Source of the DNA: Nocardioides carbamazepini
Lineage (GTDB): Bacteria; Actinomycetota; Actinomycetes; Propionibacteriales; Nocardioidaceae
Length of the DNA: 64,000 nucleotides
Assembly (NCBI RefSeq): GCF_024614185.1
Contig: NZ_JAHTLF010000003.1
Location: 248,001 to 312,000 of the forward strand
Direction of reading: 5' to 3'
A program made the translations under genes and the position numbers. The notes beneath the pieces were generated by a model. It searched no databases and was not told the DNA's origin. It saw nothing but the letters and a program-made list of their open reading frames with translations. Every line of letters begins with the position of its first letter. Position 1 is the first letter of the stretch. Shown in pieces: positions 8,010-16,522 of the stretch.

Positions 8010-8603
8010 TCAGGCGCCGATCGTCCCCGGCGCCGGCTCGAACGGGGTGAAGAACGGGTTGGCCGGAGCCCCCTCGACCGTGAGCACCAGCGCCGGGACG
8101 GAGACGCCGTCCAGCTGCTCGCGGATGATGTCGGCGTGACCGGCGTGACGCGCGAGCTCCTCCACCTGGTGCAGCAGGAAGAAGCGCAGGTGGATCGGCT
8201 GCGGCTCGAACCGGCCGTGCCACGGCTCTGCCGGCGCGAGCACCTCGGCGCCCGGATCGGCGTCGGCCAGCGCGGCGAGCAGGTCGGCGCGCGCGGCGTC
8301 CCAGGCAGCGAGGACCTCGAGCGTCGTCTCGTCGTCGGTGAGCCGGAACTGCGCGAGGTAGGCCGCGACGCCCGCCTCGCTGGTGTCGTGGGCCGCCGCC
8401 TCGCCGCGCAGGCGCCCCACCGCGCCACGCATCCCGTGGAGGGTGTGCTTGAGGAGGCCGCCGATCGACAGGTCGCTGCGACAGGGCGTGGCCCGGGCCT
8501 GCTCCTCGGTCAGGCCGTACGCCGCGGCCCGGATCGCGTCGAGCTGCTGGTCGATGTAGCGGGTCAGGCTGGTGATCTCGTCGTCGAGGGCGGGTGCGTA
8601 CAT
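8010..8603 (-). CDS. DinB-superfamily (DUF664-like) protein
   Basis: A 197-residue protein with the four-helix DinB/YfiT layout. It starts MYAPALDDEITSLTRYIDQQ; the helix IGGLLKHTLHGMRGAVGRL supplies the first metal-type His and HQVEELARHAGHADIIREQL near residue 150 supplies the paired His residues. This metal site is typical of DUF664/mycothiol-dependent enzymes in Actinobacteria, some of which are thiol S-transferases; the substrate here cannot be told. It is divergent from the aldo/keto reductase at 8697, sharing a 93-bp promoter gap. Confidence 0.82.
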   Translation of the reverse strand: MYAPALDDEITSLTRYIDQQLDAIRAAAYGLTEEQARATPCRSDLSIGGLLKHTLHGMRGAVGRLRGEAAAHDTSEAGVAAYLAQFRLTDDETTLEVLAAWDAARADLLAALADADPGAEVLAPAEPWHGRFEPQPIHLRFFLLHQVEELARHAGHADIIREQLDGVSVPALVLTVEGAPANPFFTPFEPAPGTIGA

Positions 8604-8696
8604 GAGGCGGCTCCGATTCCGGGTGGGGGTGACGTCGTCAACCTAGGAGCGGGCACCGACACCGGACCGTCACGCTCCCCGACTACCGTCGGGGAC

Positions 8697-9695
8697 ATGA
8701 CGTCCCCCTCCTCCGTGACCCCCTCCGCCGTGACCCTGGGCCGCTCCGGCCTCGTCGTGTCCCGTGTCGGCCTCGGCTGCAACAACCTGGGCCGTCCGGG
8801 CGCCGCCACCGAGTCGCAGGAGGGCAGCGACCGTGTGGTGGGCGCCGCTCTGGACGCCGGGATCACCCTCTTCGACGTCGCCGACACGTACGGCGCCACG
8901 CCCGGTCTCGCCGAGGAACGGCTCGGGCGATCGCTGGGCGCCCGCCGGCCCGACGTGATCGTCGCCACCAAGTTCGGCATGGACATGGGTGGGATCAACG
9001 GGCCGGACTTCGGCGCCCGCGGCTCGCGCCGCTACATCCGCACCGCCGTCGAGGCCTCGCTGCGCCGCCTCGGCACGGACTGGATCGACCTCTACCAGTT
9101 CCACACCCCCGACCCGCGCACCCCGATCGAGGAGACGATGTCCGCCCTCGACGACCTGGTCCGCGCGGGCAAGGTGCGCTACCTCGGGCACTCGAACCGG
9201 TCCGGCTGGCAGATCGCCCAGGCGGCGTACGTCGCGCGCGAGCTCGGCGTCGAGCGGTTCGTCTCCGCTCAGAACCACTACAACCTCACCGACCGCCGCG
9301 CCGAGCTCGAGGTGCTGCCGGCCGCCCGGGAGCTCGGGCTCGGGGTGCTGCCGTACTTCCCGCTGGCCAACGGCCTGCTCACCGGCAAGTACGCGTCCGG
9401 CTCCGCTCCCGAGGGCACGCGGCTGGCCCGCACCCGCCGGCATCTCCTCGAGGACGCCGTCTCGCCGACGCTCCAGGCCTACTCGGCGTTCGCCGCCGCC
9501 CGGGGCGTCTCGGAGGTCACCGTCGCGATCGGCTGGCTGCTGGCCCAGTCGCCCGTCTCGTCGGTCATCGCGGGCGCGACCTCGCCCCAGCAGGTCGCCG
9601 CCAACGCCGCGGCCGACGCCTGGGTCCCCACCTCCGAGGACCTCGCCGAGCTCGACCTGCTCTTCCCCGCCCCCGACCCGATCTCGCCGTTCTGA
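8697..9695 (+). CDS. Aldo/keto reductase
   Basis: A 332-residue (beta/alpha)8 NADPH-dependent oxidoreductase of the YajO/Gpr-like AKR branch. Catalytic-tetrad regions are visible: FDVADTYG (Asp, Tyr; about residues 59-66), VATKFG (Lys; about 90) and LYQFHTPD (His; about 134). SAQNHYNLTDRRAELEVLPA and VIAGATSPQQVAANAAA near the C-terminus are family hallmarks of cofactor binding. The ATG at 8697 gives the canonical short N-terminus before TLGRSGLVVSRVGLGCNNLG. A 104-bp palindrome begins 8 bp after the stop. The substrate is unknown. Confidence 0.92.
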   Translation: MTSPSSVTPSAVTLGRSGLVVSRVGLGCNNLGRPGAATESQEGSDRVVGAALDAGITLFDVADTYGATPGLAEERLGRSLGARRPDVIVATKFGMDMGGINGPDFGARGSRRYIRTAVEASLRRLGTDWIDLYQFHTPDPRTPIEETMSALDDLVRAGKVRYLGHSNRSGWQIAQAAYVARELGVERFVSAQNHYNLTDRRAELEVLPAARELGLGVLPYFPLANGLLTGKYASGSAPEGTRLARTRRHLLEDAVSPTLQAYSAFAAARGVSEVTVAIGWLLAQSPVSSVIAGATSPQQVAANAAADAWVPTSEDLAELDLLFPAPDPISPF

Positions 9696-9702
9696 GGCTG
9701 TG

Positions 9703-9806
9703 GCCGTGCAGGAATCGCCGCTGAGGAGGTGCTTCCTGCGCTTCTTGACCGTTGCAACGCGCAAGAAGTGGCAGTTTCACCGCTTCAGCGGCGATTCCTG
9801 CACGGC
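9703..9806. repeat. 104-bp near-perfect palindrome (22-bp perfect outer arms)
   Basis: The left arm 9703-9724 is the exact reverse complement of 9785-9806 (22 of 22). The inner 60 bp continue the symmetry with 19 of 30 pairs matching, ending in a perfect CGTTGCAACG centre at about 9750-9759, so the whole 104 bp can fold as one hairpin. It fills the gap between the aldo/keto reductase stop and serS. It is far longer than a normal intrinsic terminator and has no T tract. It looks like a dispersed palindromic (REP/MITE-like) unit, though only one copy was seen here. Confidence 0.85.
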
Positions 9807-9862
9807 GCTTCAGACACAAACCGATGCGCGGGGTGTGGGGCCCGGCGGCTAGCCTGAGCGGC

Positions 9863-11143
9863 ATGATCGACCCGCGCATCCTCCGCGACGAGCCCGACCG
9901 CGTCCGTGCCTCGCAGGCCAAGCGCGGGGCGTCTCCCGACGTGGTCGACCGCGCGCTGGAGGCCGACACCGCGCGCCGCGCGGCCATCGCCGCCTTCGAG
10001 GAGAAGCGCGCCGCGCAGAAGACCTTCGGCAAGCAGGTCGCGCAGGCGAGCGGTGACGAGAAGCAGGCCCTCCTGGCCCAGGTCAAGCAGCTCTCGGTCG
10101 AGGTGAAGGACCTGGAGGCCGCGCAGTCCGGCGCCGACGAGGCCTGGACGACGGCCCTCAAGGCGATCCCCAACGTGGTCGCCGACGAGACCCCCGCCGG
10201 CGGCGAGGACGACTTCGTGGTCCTCGAGGAGGTCGGTACGCCGCGCGACTTCGCCGCCGAGGGCTTCGAGCCCCGCGACCACGTCGAGCTCGGCCGCATG
10301 CTCGGCGCGATCGACCTCGAGCGTGGCGCCAAGGTCAGCGGCAGCCGCTTCTACTTCCTCACCGGCGTCGGCGCCCAGCTCGAGCTGGCGCTGGTCAACC
10401 TCGCCATGGAGCAGGCCCGCAACGCCGGCTTCACGCAGGTGATCGCGCCGTCGCTCGTGCGCACGGAGGCGATGGAGGGCACCGGCTACCTCGACCAGGG
10501 CGGCGGCGAGGACATCTACCGGATCGAGGGCGAGGACCTCTACCTCGTCGGCACCTCGGAGGTGCCGATGGCGGCGTACCACTCCCAGGAGATCCTGGAC
10601 GGCGACAGCCTGCCCCGCCGCTACGCGAGCTTCAGCCCGTGCTTCCGCAAGGAGGCCGGCTCGCACGGCAAGGACACCAAGGGGATCATCCGGGTCCACT
10701 GGTTCGACAAGGTCGAGATGTTCGTCTACGCCACGCTCGAGGACGCCGCCGCCGAGCACCAGCGGCTGCTCGCGTGGGAGAAGGAGTTCCTCGGCAAGCT
10801 GGAGCTGGCCTACCGGGTGGTCGACATCGCCGCGGGCGACCTCGGCGGCAGCGCGATCCGCAAGTTCGACTGCGAGGCGTGGATCCCGACCCAGGGCAAG
10901 TACCGCGAGCTGACCTCGACCTCCAACTGCACCGACTTCCAGACCCGGCGCCTCGACACCCGCGGCCGCTTCGGGGACAGGACAGGCCCGATCGCCACCC
11001 TCAACGGGACGCTCACCGCGATCACCCGCGCGATCGTCGCCGTGCTCGAGACCCATCAGCAGGCCGACGGATCGGTGCGGGTCCCGAAGGCGCTGCAGCC
11101 GTTCATGGGTGGCCTCGAGGTCCTCGAGCCGGTGCAGAGGTGA
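9863..11143 (+). CDS. serS: Seryl-tRNA synthetase
   Basis: A 426-residue class II synthetase charging tRNA-Ser. The N-terminal 110 residues form the long antiparallel coiled coil that grips the tRNA variable arm ([20 protein letters not shown] and following). Motif 2 lies around [20 protein letters not shown], the serine-specific region near [11 protein letters not shown], and motif 3 around [20 protein letters not shown]. The chosen ATG ([15 protein letters not shown]) is the standard SerRS N-terminus; the frame is open further upstream through the palindrome but that part is not conserved. The stop overlaps the GTG of the HAD gene, so the two are co-translated. Two tRNA-Ser genes lie about 8 kb downstream. 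Confidence 0.97.
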   Translation: MIDPRILRDEPDRVRASQAKRGASPDVVDRALEADTARRAAIAAFEEKRAAQKTFGKQVAQASGDEKQALLAQVKQLSVEVKDLEAAQSGADEAWTTALKAIPNVVADETPAGGEDDFVVLEEVGTPRDFAAEGFEPRDHVELGRMLGAIDLERGAKVSGSRFYFLTGVGAQLELALVNLAMEQARNAGFTQVIAPSLVRTEAMEGTGYLDQGGGEDIYRIEGEDLYLVGTSEVPMAAYHSQEILDGDSLPRRYASFSPCFRKEAGSHGKDTKGIIRVHWFDKVEMFVYATLEDAAAEHQRLLAWEKEFLGKLELAYRVVDIAAGDLGGSAIRKFDCEAWIPTQGKYRELTSTSNCTDFQTRRLDTRGRFGDRTGPIATLNGTLTAITRAIVAVLETHQQADGSVRVPKALQPFMGGLEVLEPVQR

Positions 11144-12024
11144 ACCACCCCACGACGAGCACGCCGGCACCGGGCGAGCCCGGCTGGAGTCCGCGCCTGG
11201 TCGCCCTCGACATCGACGGCACCCTGCTCAAATGGGTGGCGGGGCTCGGGATGAGCCACGAGGAGGTCACGCCCGCGGTGCACGACGCCGTCCAGCGGGT
11301 CCTCGACTCCGGCGCCCACATCGTCCTCTCGTCGGGCCGCGCGCCGCACAACATGACGGTCGTGGCCGACAAGCTCGCTCTCCACGGCCACGGCGAGAAG
11401 CTGTGGATCGTCGCCGCCAACGGCGCGGTCGTGCTGCGCTACCCGCCGGCCGAGGTGGTCCACGAGGTCACCTTCGACGCCCGCCCGGCGGTCGCCGCCG
11501 TCCTCGAGCAGCACCCCGACGCGCTGGTCGCGGTCGAGGAGCGCGGCGTCGGCTACCGCGTGTCGGGTGCGTTCCCCGACGGCGAGCTCGGCGGTACGAC
11601 GATCGTGGCCGCCGTCGAGGACATGGTCGCCGAGCCCGTCAGCCGCGTGATCATCCGCGACCCGAAGGCCACCGCCGAGGACTTCGTGGCGCTCGCGGCC
11701 AATCTCGGCCTGCACGGCACCGACTACATCGTCGGCTGGACGGCGTGGCTCGACCTCGCGCCCGTCGGGGTCTCCAAGGCGTCCGGCCTCGAGTACGTCG
11801 CCCAGCAGCTCGGCGTCGACCGGGCCGACGTGCTCGCCATCGGCGACGGCCGCAACGACATCGAGATGCTGCAGTGGGCCGGTCGCGGGGTCTCGATGGG
11901 CCAGGCGGTCGACGACGTGAAGGCGGTCGCCGACGCGGTGACCGACTCCGTCGATGACGACGGCGCCGCCGTCGAGATCGGGCGCTGGTTCCCCGCCGCT
12001 GGATCTGGTGGGATGGACAGGTGA
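11140..12024 (+). CDS. HAD-superfamily hydrolase (Cof-type, subfamily IIB)
   Basis: A 294-residue phosphatase with HAD motif I LDIDGTLL near residue 20 (nucleophile and acid Asp), motif II LSSGR near 64, and motifs [20 protein letters not shown] and [15 protein letters not shown] near 208-240. An inserted cap domain between motifs II and III marks the IIB (Cof) group, which typically hydrolyses sugar or nucleotide phosphates. The GTG start overlaps the serS stop (GTGA) and its own stop overlaps the next gene, so the three genes form one transcription unit. Confidence 0.9.
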   Translation: MNHPTTSTPAPGEPGWSPRLVALDIDGTLLKWVAGLGMSHEEVTPAVHDAVQRVLDSGAHIVLSSGRAPHNMTVVADKLALHGHGEKLWIVAANGAVVLRYPPAEVVHEVTFDARPAVAAVLEQHPDALVAVEERGVGYRVSGAFPDGELGGTTIVAAVEDMVAEPVSRVIIRDPKATAEDFVALAANLGLHGTDYIVGWTAWLDLAPVGVSKASGLEYVAQQLGVDRADVLAIGDGRNDIEMLQWAGRGVSMGQAVDDVKAVADAVTDSVDDDGAAVEIGRWFPAAGSGGMDR

Positions 12025-12659
12025 GGTCCCCCCGACTGCTCCGTGCCGCCCTGCTCGCGGTGCCCGCGACGCTCGTCGTGCTGCCAGGGGCCGCGTCGGG
12101 GCTGGAGGGCGGCCTTCCCGCTGAGTGCGCGCCGGTCGACCTCACCGACGAGATCGCCGTCGACCAGCGCGCGGCCGCGTCGGACGACGTCTTCGTCGGC
12201 CGGGTCGACGCCGCGACGCCGACGGCCGGTTCGGGCCGGGTCGCCTACGGCGTCACCGTGCGGCGCACCTGGCGCGGTGACGTCGCCAAGGGCCAGCAGG
12301 CCGCGGTCACCGTCGACTGGCCGGTCGGCGCGCAGCCGGGCGTGCAGCAGGGGGCGTCGTACCTCTTCTTCACCCGCGACACCGTCGACGGGATCGTCGC
12401 CGACGCCTGCGGCGGCGCCGTGTTGCTGCCCAAGGGGCTGACGCCGAAGATCGCGGCGACGCTCAAGGCCTATCTCGCGTCCGTCGAGCCGCCGCCCGTG
12501 CCGGAGCCGCCGCCCGCGCCGGTCGCCTTCCACCAGCCCGACGAGCCGCTGGGCGACCCGCCGCAGATCGGGCGGGTGCTCGCGTCCGGCGGCGCGATCA
12601 GCCTGATCGGCCTCCTCGGCCTGTTTCTGGTCTCCCGCCTGGGCCGACGCCGACCCTAG
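12021..12659 (+). CDS. Secreted protein with C-terminal membrane anchor, NTR/TIMP-like fold suspected
   Basis: A 212-residue protein translationally coupled to the HAD gene (GTGA). It has a signal peptide (LLRAALLAVPATLVVLPGAASG), a domain of about 110 residues, a proline-rich linker (EPPPVPEPPPAPVAF), and a C-terminal hydrophobic helix (ISLIGLLGLFLVSRL) followed by GRRRP, a stop-transfer anchor. The domain pattern DDVFVGRVDAA ... YGVTVRRTWRGDV ... YLFFTRD ... DACGGAVLL, with Cys residues 36 and 133 placed to form a disulfide, resembles NTR/TIMP-type OB-fold domains. No catalytic motif is seen; function unknown. Confidence 0.75.
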   Translation: MRSPRLLRAALLAVPATLVVLPGAASGLEGGLPAECAPVDLTDEIAVDQRAAASDDVFVGRVDAATPTAGSGRVAYGVTVRRTWRGDVAKGQQAAVTVDWPVGAQPGVQQGASYLFFTRDTVDGIVADACGGAVLLPKGLTPKIAATLKAYLASVEPPPVPEPPPAPVAFHQPDEPLGDPPQIGRVLASGGAISLIGLLGLFLVSRLGRRRP

Positions 12660-12668
12660 GCTGTCGGC

Positions 12669-13307
12669 TCAGAGGTACATCCCGCCGGAGGACGGCTGAT
12701 CGCCGCCCTGCTGGTCCGGGGCGGCCTGCTCGTGCGGCTGGCCGCCCGGCGCGCCACCGGGTCCGCCCGGGCCACCGAGGCTCATGCCCGGGGGCAGGGC
12801 GCGGCGGATCTGCTCGAACTGCGCGCGTGCCGCCATCTGCTGGGCGTAGATCGCGGTCTGGATGCCGTGGAAGAGCCCCTCGAGCCAGCCGACCAGCTGG
12901 GCCTGGGCGATCCGCAGCTCACCCTCCGACGGGATCGTGTCCTCGGTGAACGGCAGTGAGAGGCGCTCCAGCTCCTCCACCAGCTCGGGGGCCAGGCCCT
13001 GCTCGAGCTCGGCGATCGACGAGCGGTGGATCGCGGCGAGCCGGGTGCGGCTGGCCTCGTCGAGGGGCGCGGCCTTCACCTCCTCGAGGAGCTGGCGGAT
13101 CATGCTGCCGATCCGCATCACCTTCGCCGGCTGCTCGACGAGGTCGGTCAGCCCGCGCTCGCCGTCGCCGTCGTCGTCACCGGTCTGGCTGGTCTGACCG
13201 GCCTGGCCGGCCTGCTCGACAGCGGAGGCGGGGACGGTGCCGATCGGCTGGCCGTCGGGCCCGATGACGACGATCTGCTCTTCGCTCCCAGAGGCGTTCT
13301 CGCTCAT
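12669..13307 (-). CDS. bpa: Bacterial proteasome activator Bpa (PafE)
   Basis: A 212-residue protein matching the Bpa/PafE (DUF2587) family, the ATP-independent ring activator of the actinobacterial 20S proteasome. The core is helical: LTDLVEQPAKVMRIGSMIRQ, LLEEVKAAPLDEASRTRLAA and IAQAQLVGWLEGLFHGIQTA (residues about 55-165). A Gly/Pro-rich tail ends in GMYL, the HbYX-like (GQYL-type) C-terminus that inserts in the proteasome pockets. The N-terminal 45 residues are acidic and disordered. Pup and proteasome genes are not in this window. Convergent with the secreted protein gene, 9 bp apart. Confidence 0.93.
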   Translation of the reverse strand: MSENASGSEEQIVVIGPDGQPIGTVPASAVEQAGQAGQTSQTGDDDGDGERGLTDLVEQPAKVMRIGSMIRQLLEEVKAAPLDEASRTRLAAIHRSSIAELEQGLAPELVEELERLSLPFTEDTIPSEGELRIAQAQLVGWLEGLFHGIQTAIYAQQMAARAQFEQIRRALPPGMSLGGPGGPGGAPGGQPHEQAAPDQQGGDQPSSGGMYL

Positions 13308-13490
13308 GCCCCCAACCTACCGGCACCCCCGCGCTCGGCCCGGCCGCCCGACTGATCCCCTCGTTGGGGGATGGCGCCGCCGTCGCGTCGGCGTAGGTTG
13401 CCAACGGGCCCGGCCGGGGCCCGGTGTGAGCTGCCTCGACCGGTTCTGCGGACCTGCACGACCCAGAAGCGCGACCGAGGAGGCAGCACG

Positions 13491-14081
13491 ATGTTCATCC
13501 AGATGATCCAGGGCCCCTGCACCCGGCAGGACGAGGTCCACACGATGCTCGAGGAGTGGCGCCGTGACCTGGCCGCCGGCGCGACCGGCTGGCTGGGCGG
13601 CACCTATGGCTTCACCGACGACGACCAGCTGATGGCGGTCGTCCGCTTCACGTCCCGCGACGCCGCGACGGCCAACTCGGACCGTCCCGAGCAGGGTGCC
13701 TGGGCCGAGCGGCTCGGCGCGTTGATGGACGGTCCGCCCGTGTTCCACGACTGCGACGACGTCACCCTGCTCCTCGACGGCGGCTCCGACGAGGCCGGCT
13801 TCGTCCAGATCATCACGGGGCGGGTCGACGACCCCGGCCGCCTCAAGGCGATGCTGGCCGACACCACGACCCTGCACGAGATGCGCCCGGAGATCCTGGG
13901 CGGGACGCTTGCGATCGAGCCCGACGGCTCCTTCGTCGAGACGGTGGCCTTCACCTCGGAGGAGGCCGCGCGGCAGGGTGAGCGGATCGAGCCGCCCGCC
14001 GACGTACGCCGCGAGCTGGCGTACGCGATGCAGGACGCGACCTTCCACGACCTCCACCACCCGCGCTTCCAGAGCGCCTGA
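13491..14081 (+). CDS. Hypothetical duplicated ABM-like domain protein
   Basis: A 196-residue cytoplasmic protein. Two similar halves of about 95 residues can be seen: MFIQMIQGPCTRQDEVHTML and GFVQIITGRVDDPGRLKAML each open a half, with TYGFTDDDQLMAVVRFTS and TLAIEPDGSFVETVAFTS as matching second strands. That is an internal duplication of a dimeric alpha-beta barrel (ABM/ferredoxin-like) unit. No catalytic residues can be assigned. The ATG follows CGAGGAGGCAGCACG, a good ribosome binding site. A VOC-family gene follows 13 bp downstream, probably in one operon. Confidence 0.7.
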   Translation: MFIQMIQGPCTRQDEVHTMLEEWRRDLAAGATGWLGGTYGFTDDDQLMAVVRFTSRDAATANSDRPEQGAWAERLGALMDGPPVFHDCDDVTLLLDGGSDEAGFVQIITGRVDDPGRLKAMLADTTTLHEMRPEILGGTLAIEPDGSFVETVAFTSEEAARQGERIEPPADVRRELAYAMQDATFHDLHHPRFQSA

Positions 14082-14094
14082 GGAGGGCCGTCCG

Positions 14095-14481
14095 ATGCTG
14101 CTGGAGGGCTGTCAGGTCACCGCGAACATCCCGGCCGCGGATCTCGAGCGCGCCCGTCGGTTCTACGCCGACACCCTCGGCCTCGAGCCGGTCGACGAGA
14201 ACCCGGGCGGGCTGGTCTACCGGACGGGTGGCACGGACTTCTTCCTCTACGAGACGCAGGAGGCGGGGAAGGCCGGGCACACCATCGCCCAGCTCCACGT
14301 GCCCGACGTCCGGCCCGTGGTCGAGGAGCTCAGCGCGTCCGGCCTGACTTTCGAGCACTACGACATGCCGGGCGTCACCTGGGACGGTGACGTGGCCGGG
14401 ATGGAGGGCATGGGCCACGCCGCCTGGTTCAAGGACAGCGAGGACAACATCCTGTGCCTGGACGACAGCAGGCCGGTCTGA
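14095..14481 (+). CDS. VOC-superfamily (glyoxalase/dioxygenase fold) protein
   Basis: A 128-residue protein with the VOC beta-alpha-beta-beta-beta pattern: TANIPAADLERARRFYADTL, then VYRTGGTDFFLYETQ, then HTIAQLHVPDVRPVVEELSA, and HAAWFKDSEDNILCLDD at the end. Candidate metal or substrate residues are few (His60 region, Asp/Glu near the C-terminus). It is likely co-transcribed with the duplicated-domain protein before it, 13 bp upstream, with GAGGAGGGCCG as ribosome binding site. Its stop abuts that of the convergent quinone reductase gene. The substrate is unknown. Confidence 0.85.
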   Translation: MLLEGCQVTANIPAADLERARRFYADTLGLEPVDENPGGLVYRTGGTDFFLYETQEAGKAGHTIAQLHVPDVRPVVEELSASGLTFEHYDMPGVTWDGDVAGMEGMGHAAWFKDSEDNILCLDDSRPV

Positions 14482-15459
14482 TCAGGGGGTGAGCACGACC
14501 TTGCCGACCGCGTCGCCGGACTCGATCATCCGGTGCGCCTCGGCGACGTCGTCGAGCGGGAGCACAGCGGACACGACCGGCCGGATCGTGCCGTCGGCCA
14601 CGTGCGGCCACACGTGCTCGACGACCGACGCGCAGATCCGGGCCTTGCCCTCGACCGGGCGCGACCGGAGGGCGGTCGCGATGACGGCGCCGCGCTTGGA
14701 CAGCAGCTGGCCGATGTTCAGCTCGGCCTTCGCGCCGCCCTGCATGCCGATGATGACGAGACGGCCCTCGTCGGCGAGGACGTCGACGTTGCGGGCGAGG
14801 TACTTCGCGCCCATGCTGTCGAGCACGACGTCGGCACCGGCGCCGTCGGTGGCCGCCCGCACGACCTCGACGAAGTCCTCGTCGCGGTAGTTGATCGCCA
14901 CCTCGGCGCCCAGCTCGCGGCACCGCGCGAGCTTCTCCTCGCTGCCCGCGGTGGTGAGCACCCGGGCGCCGGACGCCGCGGCCAGCTGGATCGCGAACGT
15001 GCCGATCCCGCCGCCACCGCCGTGGACGAGGAAGGCGTCGCCCGGGCGCAGCCCGGCGACCATGAAGACGTTCGACCACACCGTGCACGCCACCTCGGGC
15101 AGCGCCGCGGCGCTCACCAGGTCGACGCCGTGGGGGACGGGCATGACCTGCCCCTCCGGTACGACGACCCGGCTCGCGTAGCCGCCGCCGGCCAGCAGCG
15201 CGCACACCTCATCACCCACCGTCCACGCCGTCACGCCGGGGCCGACAGCGGTGACGGTGCCGCTGCACTCCAGCCCGATCACGTCCGAGGCGCCGGGCGG
15301 CGGCGGGTAGAACCCCTGGCGCTGGAGCAGGTCGGCCCGGTTGACCGCCGTGGCGGCGACGTCGAGGAGGACCTCGCCGGGGCCGGGCACCGGGTCGGCG
15401 AGCTCGGTGACGAGAAGGGTCTCGGGGCCGCCGGGGGCGGTCTGGGTGACAGCGCGCAT
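14482..15459 (-). CDS. NAD(P)H:quinone oxidoreductase (zinc-independent MDR, PIG3-like)
   Basis: A 325-residue medium-chain reductase lacking zinc ligands. It starts MRAVTQTAPGGPETLLVTEL; NRADLLQRQGFYPPPPGASD is the PIG3/QOR-type active-site loop at about residues 46-65, and VHGGGGGIGTFAIQLAAASG near 145 is the NADPH-binding Rossmann loop. The ATG at 15459 is preferred; an open frame upstream is low-complexity Arg/Gly. A second member of the same family occurs at 45552-46568 in the catabolic region, sharing the QRQG-YPPPPGA loop. Confidence 0.9.
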   Translation of the reverse strand: MRAVTQTAPGGPETLLVTELADPVPGPGEVLLDVAATAVNRADLLQRQGFYPPPPGASDVIGLECSGTVTAVGPGVTAWTVGDEVCALLAGGGYASRVVVPEGQVMPVPHGVDLVSAAALPEVACTVWSNVFMVAGLRPGDAFLVHGGGGGIGTFAIQLAAASGARVLTTAGSEEKLARCRELGAEVAINYRDEDFVEVVRAATDGAGADVVLDSMGAKYLARNVDVLADEGRLVIIGMQGGAKAELNIGQLLSKRGAVIATALRSRPVEGKARICASVVEHVWPHVADGTIRPVVSAVLPLDDVAEAHRMIESGDAVGKVVLTP

Positions 15460-15497
15460 GCAGGCAGTCTGACAGTCGGCGTGGTGGCCGGCCGGCG

Positions 15498-15821
15498 TCA
15501 GACCAAGGAGTCCTCGTCGGAGTAGTCGGCGTCCGCCAGCTCCTCGAAGTCGACGTCGACGTCCTCCTCGGCGGGCGCGCCGGCCGGCCGGTCCCACGAC
15601 TCGGCGAGGGCCTGGGCCTTCGCGGCGAGCCGCTCGACGGCGTCGGGGTCGGCGCCCCGCTCGCCCGCGGCGAAGCCGAGCAGGAAGGAGGTCACGAATC
15701 CGGCAGCGGGGTGGACGTTCTCGTGCGTGATCCCGGCGAGGTCGACCAGCAGGCCCTCGTCAGCCTCGGCCTCGATGTCCAGGACGTCGCACAACTCGTC
15801 GATCCAGTCGTGGAGGTTCAC
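15498..15821 (-). CDS. DUF6457 domain protein
   Basis: A 107-residue acidic protein starting from GTG at 15821 (VNLHDWIDELCDVLDIEAEA). The conserved central stretch ITHENVHPAAGFVTSFLLGF, followed by an acidic tail ending DADYSDEDSLV, matches DUF6457, which is found next to or fused with MobA-like nucleotidyltransferases in Actinobacteria. Here the neighbour 56 bp upstream on the same strand is exactly such a transferase, supporting a role in molybdenum-cofactor maturation or insertion (inference from context). Confidence 0.75.
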   Translation of the reverse strand: MNLHDWIDELCDVLDIEAEADEGLLVDLAGITHENVHPAAGFVTSFLLGFAAGERGADPDAVERLAAKAQALAESWDRPAGAPAEEDVDVDFEELADADYSDEDSLV

Positions 15822-15877
15822 CCGACCAGAGTGATACGACGGCCCGCCCGGTGACAAGGGTTTCGGACAGTCCGGGG

Positions 15878-16471
15878 TCAGTCCAGAGATGGTCCCTGGG
15901 AGGCGATGTCGCGCAGGTCGCTCCAGGTGTCGATGTCGCGGGCCTCGTCCCCGACCGGCGCCACCGCGACCAGGTCGAGCGGCGCCAGCAGCGCGCGGAC
16001 CGACAGACCGTGCTGGCCCTCGTGGTCCGGCCGGACCGCGTCCAGGCGGGCGGTCTCCACGACGAACGCCAGCTGGCGGCGGCCGTCGGCGTCCGCGAGC
16101 ACCGCGCCCTCGTGGCCCACCGCCGCCTCCTGCAGCCGGCGGAAGGTGCCGGAGTGCAGCCGCGGCATGTCGACCGCGAGCACCGCGAGCGTCGGGAACG
16201 TCCGCAGCAGCATGTCGCGCCCGGTCAGCAGCCCGGCCGCCGGCCCGCCGAACCGCGGCTCCTCGCGCACGAAGGTCACCGGGCGCTCGGTCGGCACCGG
16301 GTGCCCCACCACGACCACCTCGCTCGCGTCGACCACGGCGTCGAGCGCATGCTCGAGCAGCGGACGACCGTCCACCTCGATGGACGCCTTGTCGACCCCG
16401 CCCAGGCGCGACCCCTGCCCGCCGGCCAGCACGATCGCCGCATATCCGGACAGTCCGCGCTCGATCACCAC
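15878..16471 (-). CDS. mobA: MobA-like molybdenum cofactor guanylyltransferase
   Basis: A 197-residue nucleotidyltransferase. The signature YAAIVLAGGQGSRLGGVDKA at about residues 9-28 binds the nucleotide (GG-x-SRLGG-x-DK), and LAVDMPRL near 100 is the metal-binding Asp motif. MobA attaches GMP to molybdopterin to make MGD for molybdoenzymes; CTP- or ATP-using relatives (MocA) are similar, so the nucleotide is not certain. The GTG at 16471 gives a standard N-terminus; a longer open frame upstream overlaps the divergent gene and is rejected. Likely operon with the DUF6457 gene. Confidence 0.82.
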   Translation of the reverse strand: MVIERGLSGYAAIVLAGGQGSRLGGVDKASIEVDGRPLLEHALDAVVDASEVVVVGHPVPTERPVTFVREEPRFGGPAAGLLTGRDMLLRTFPTLAVLAVDMPRLHSGTFRRLQEAAVGHEGAVLADADGRRQLAFVVETARLDAVRPDHEGQHGLSVRALLAPLDLVAVAPVGDEARDIDTWSDLRDIASQGPSLD

Positions 16472-16522
16472 GCCCCCGAGTCTCCCAGAGTGCCGGGTTC
16501 CGGGCGGGCCTACGCTGGCACC

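Noticed and set aside
9785..11170. 461-codon minus-strand frame opposite serS
   Set aside because: Mirror frame of a highly conserved gene, with no recognisable motif and Leu/Arg/Glu/Ala-rich shadow composition.
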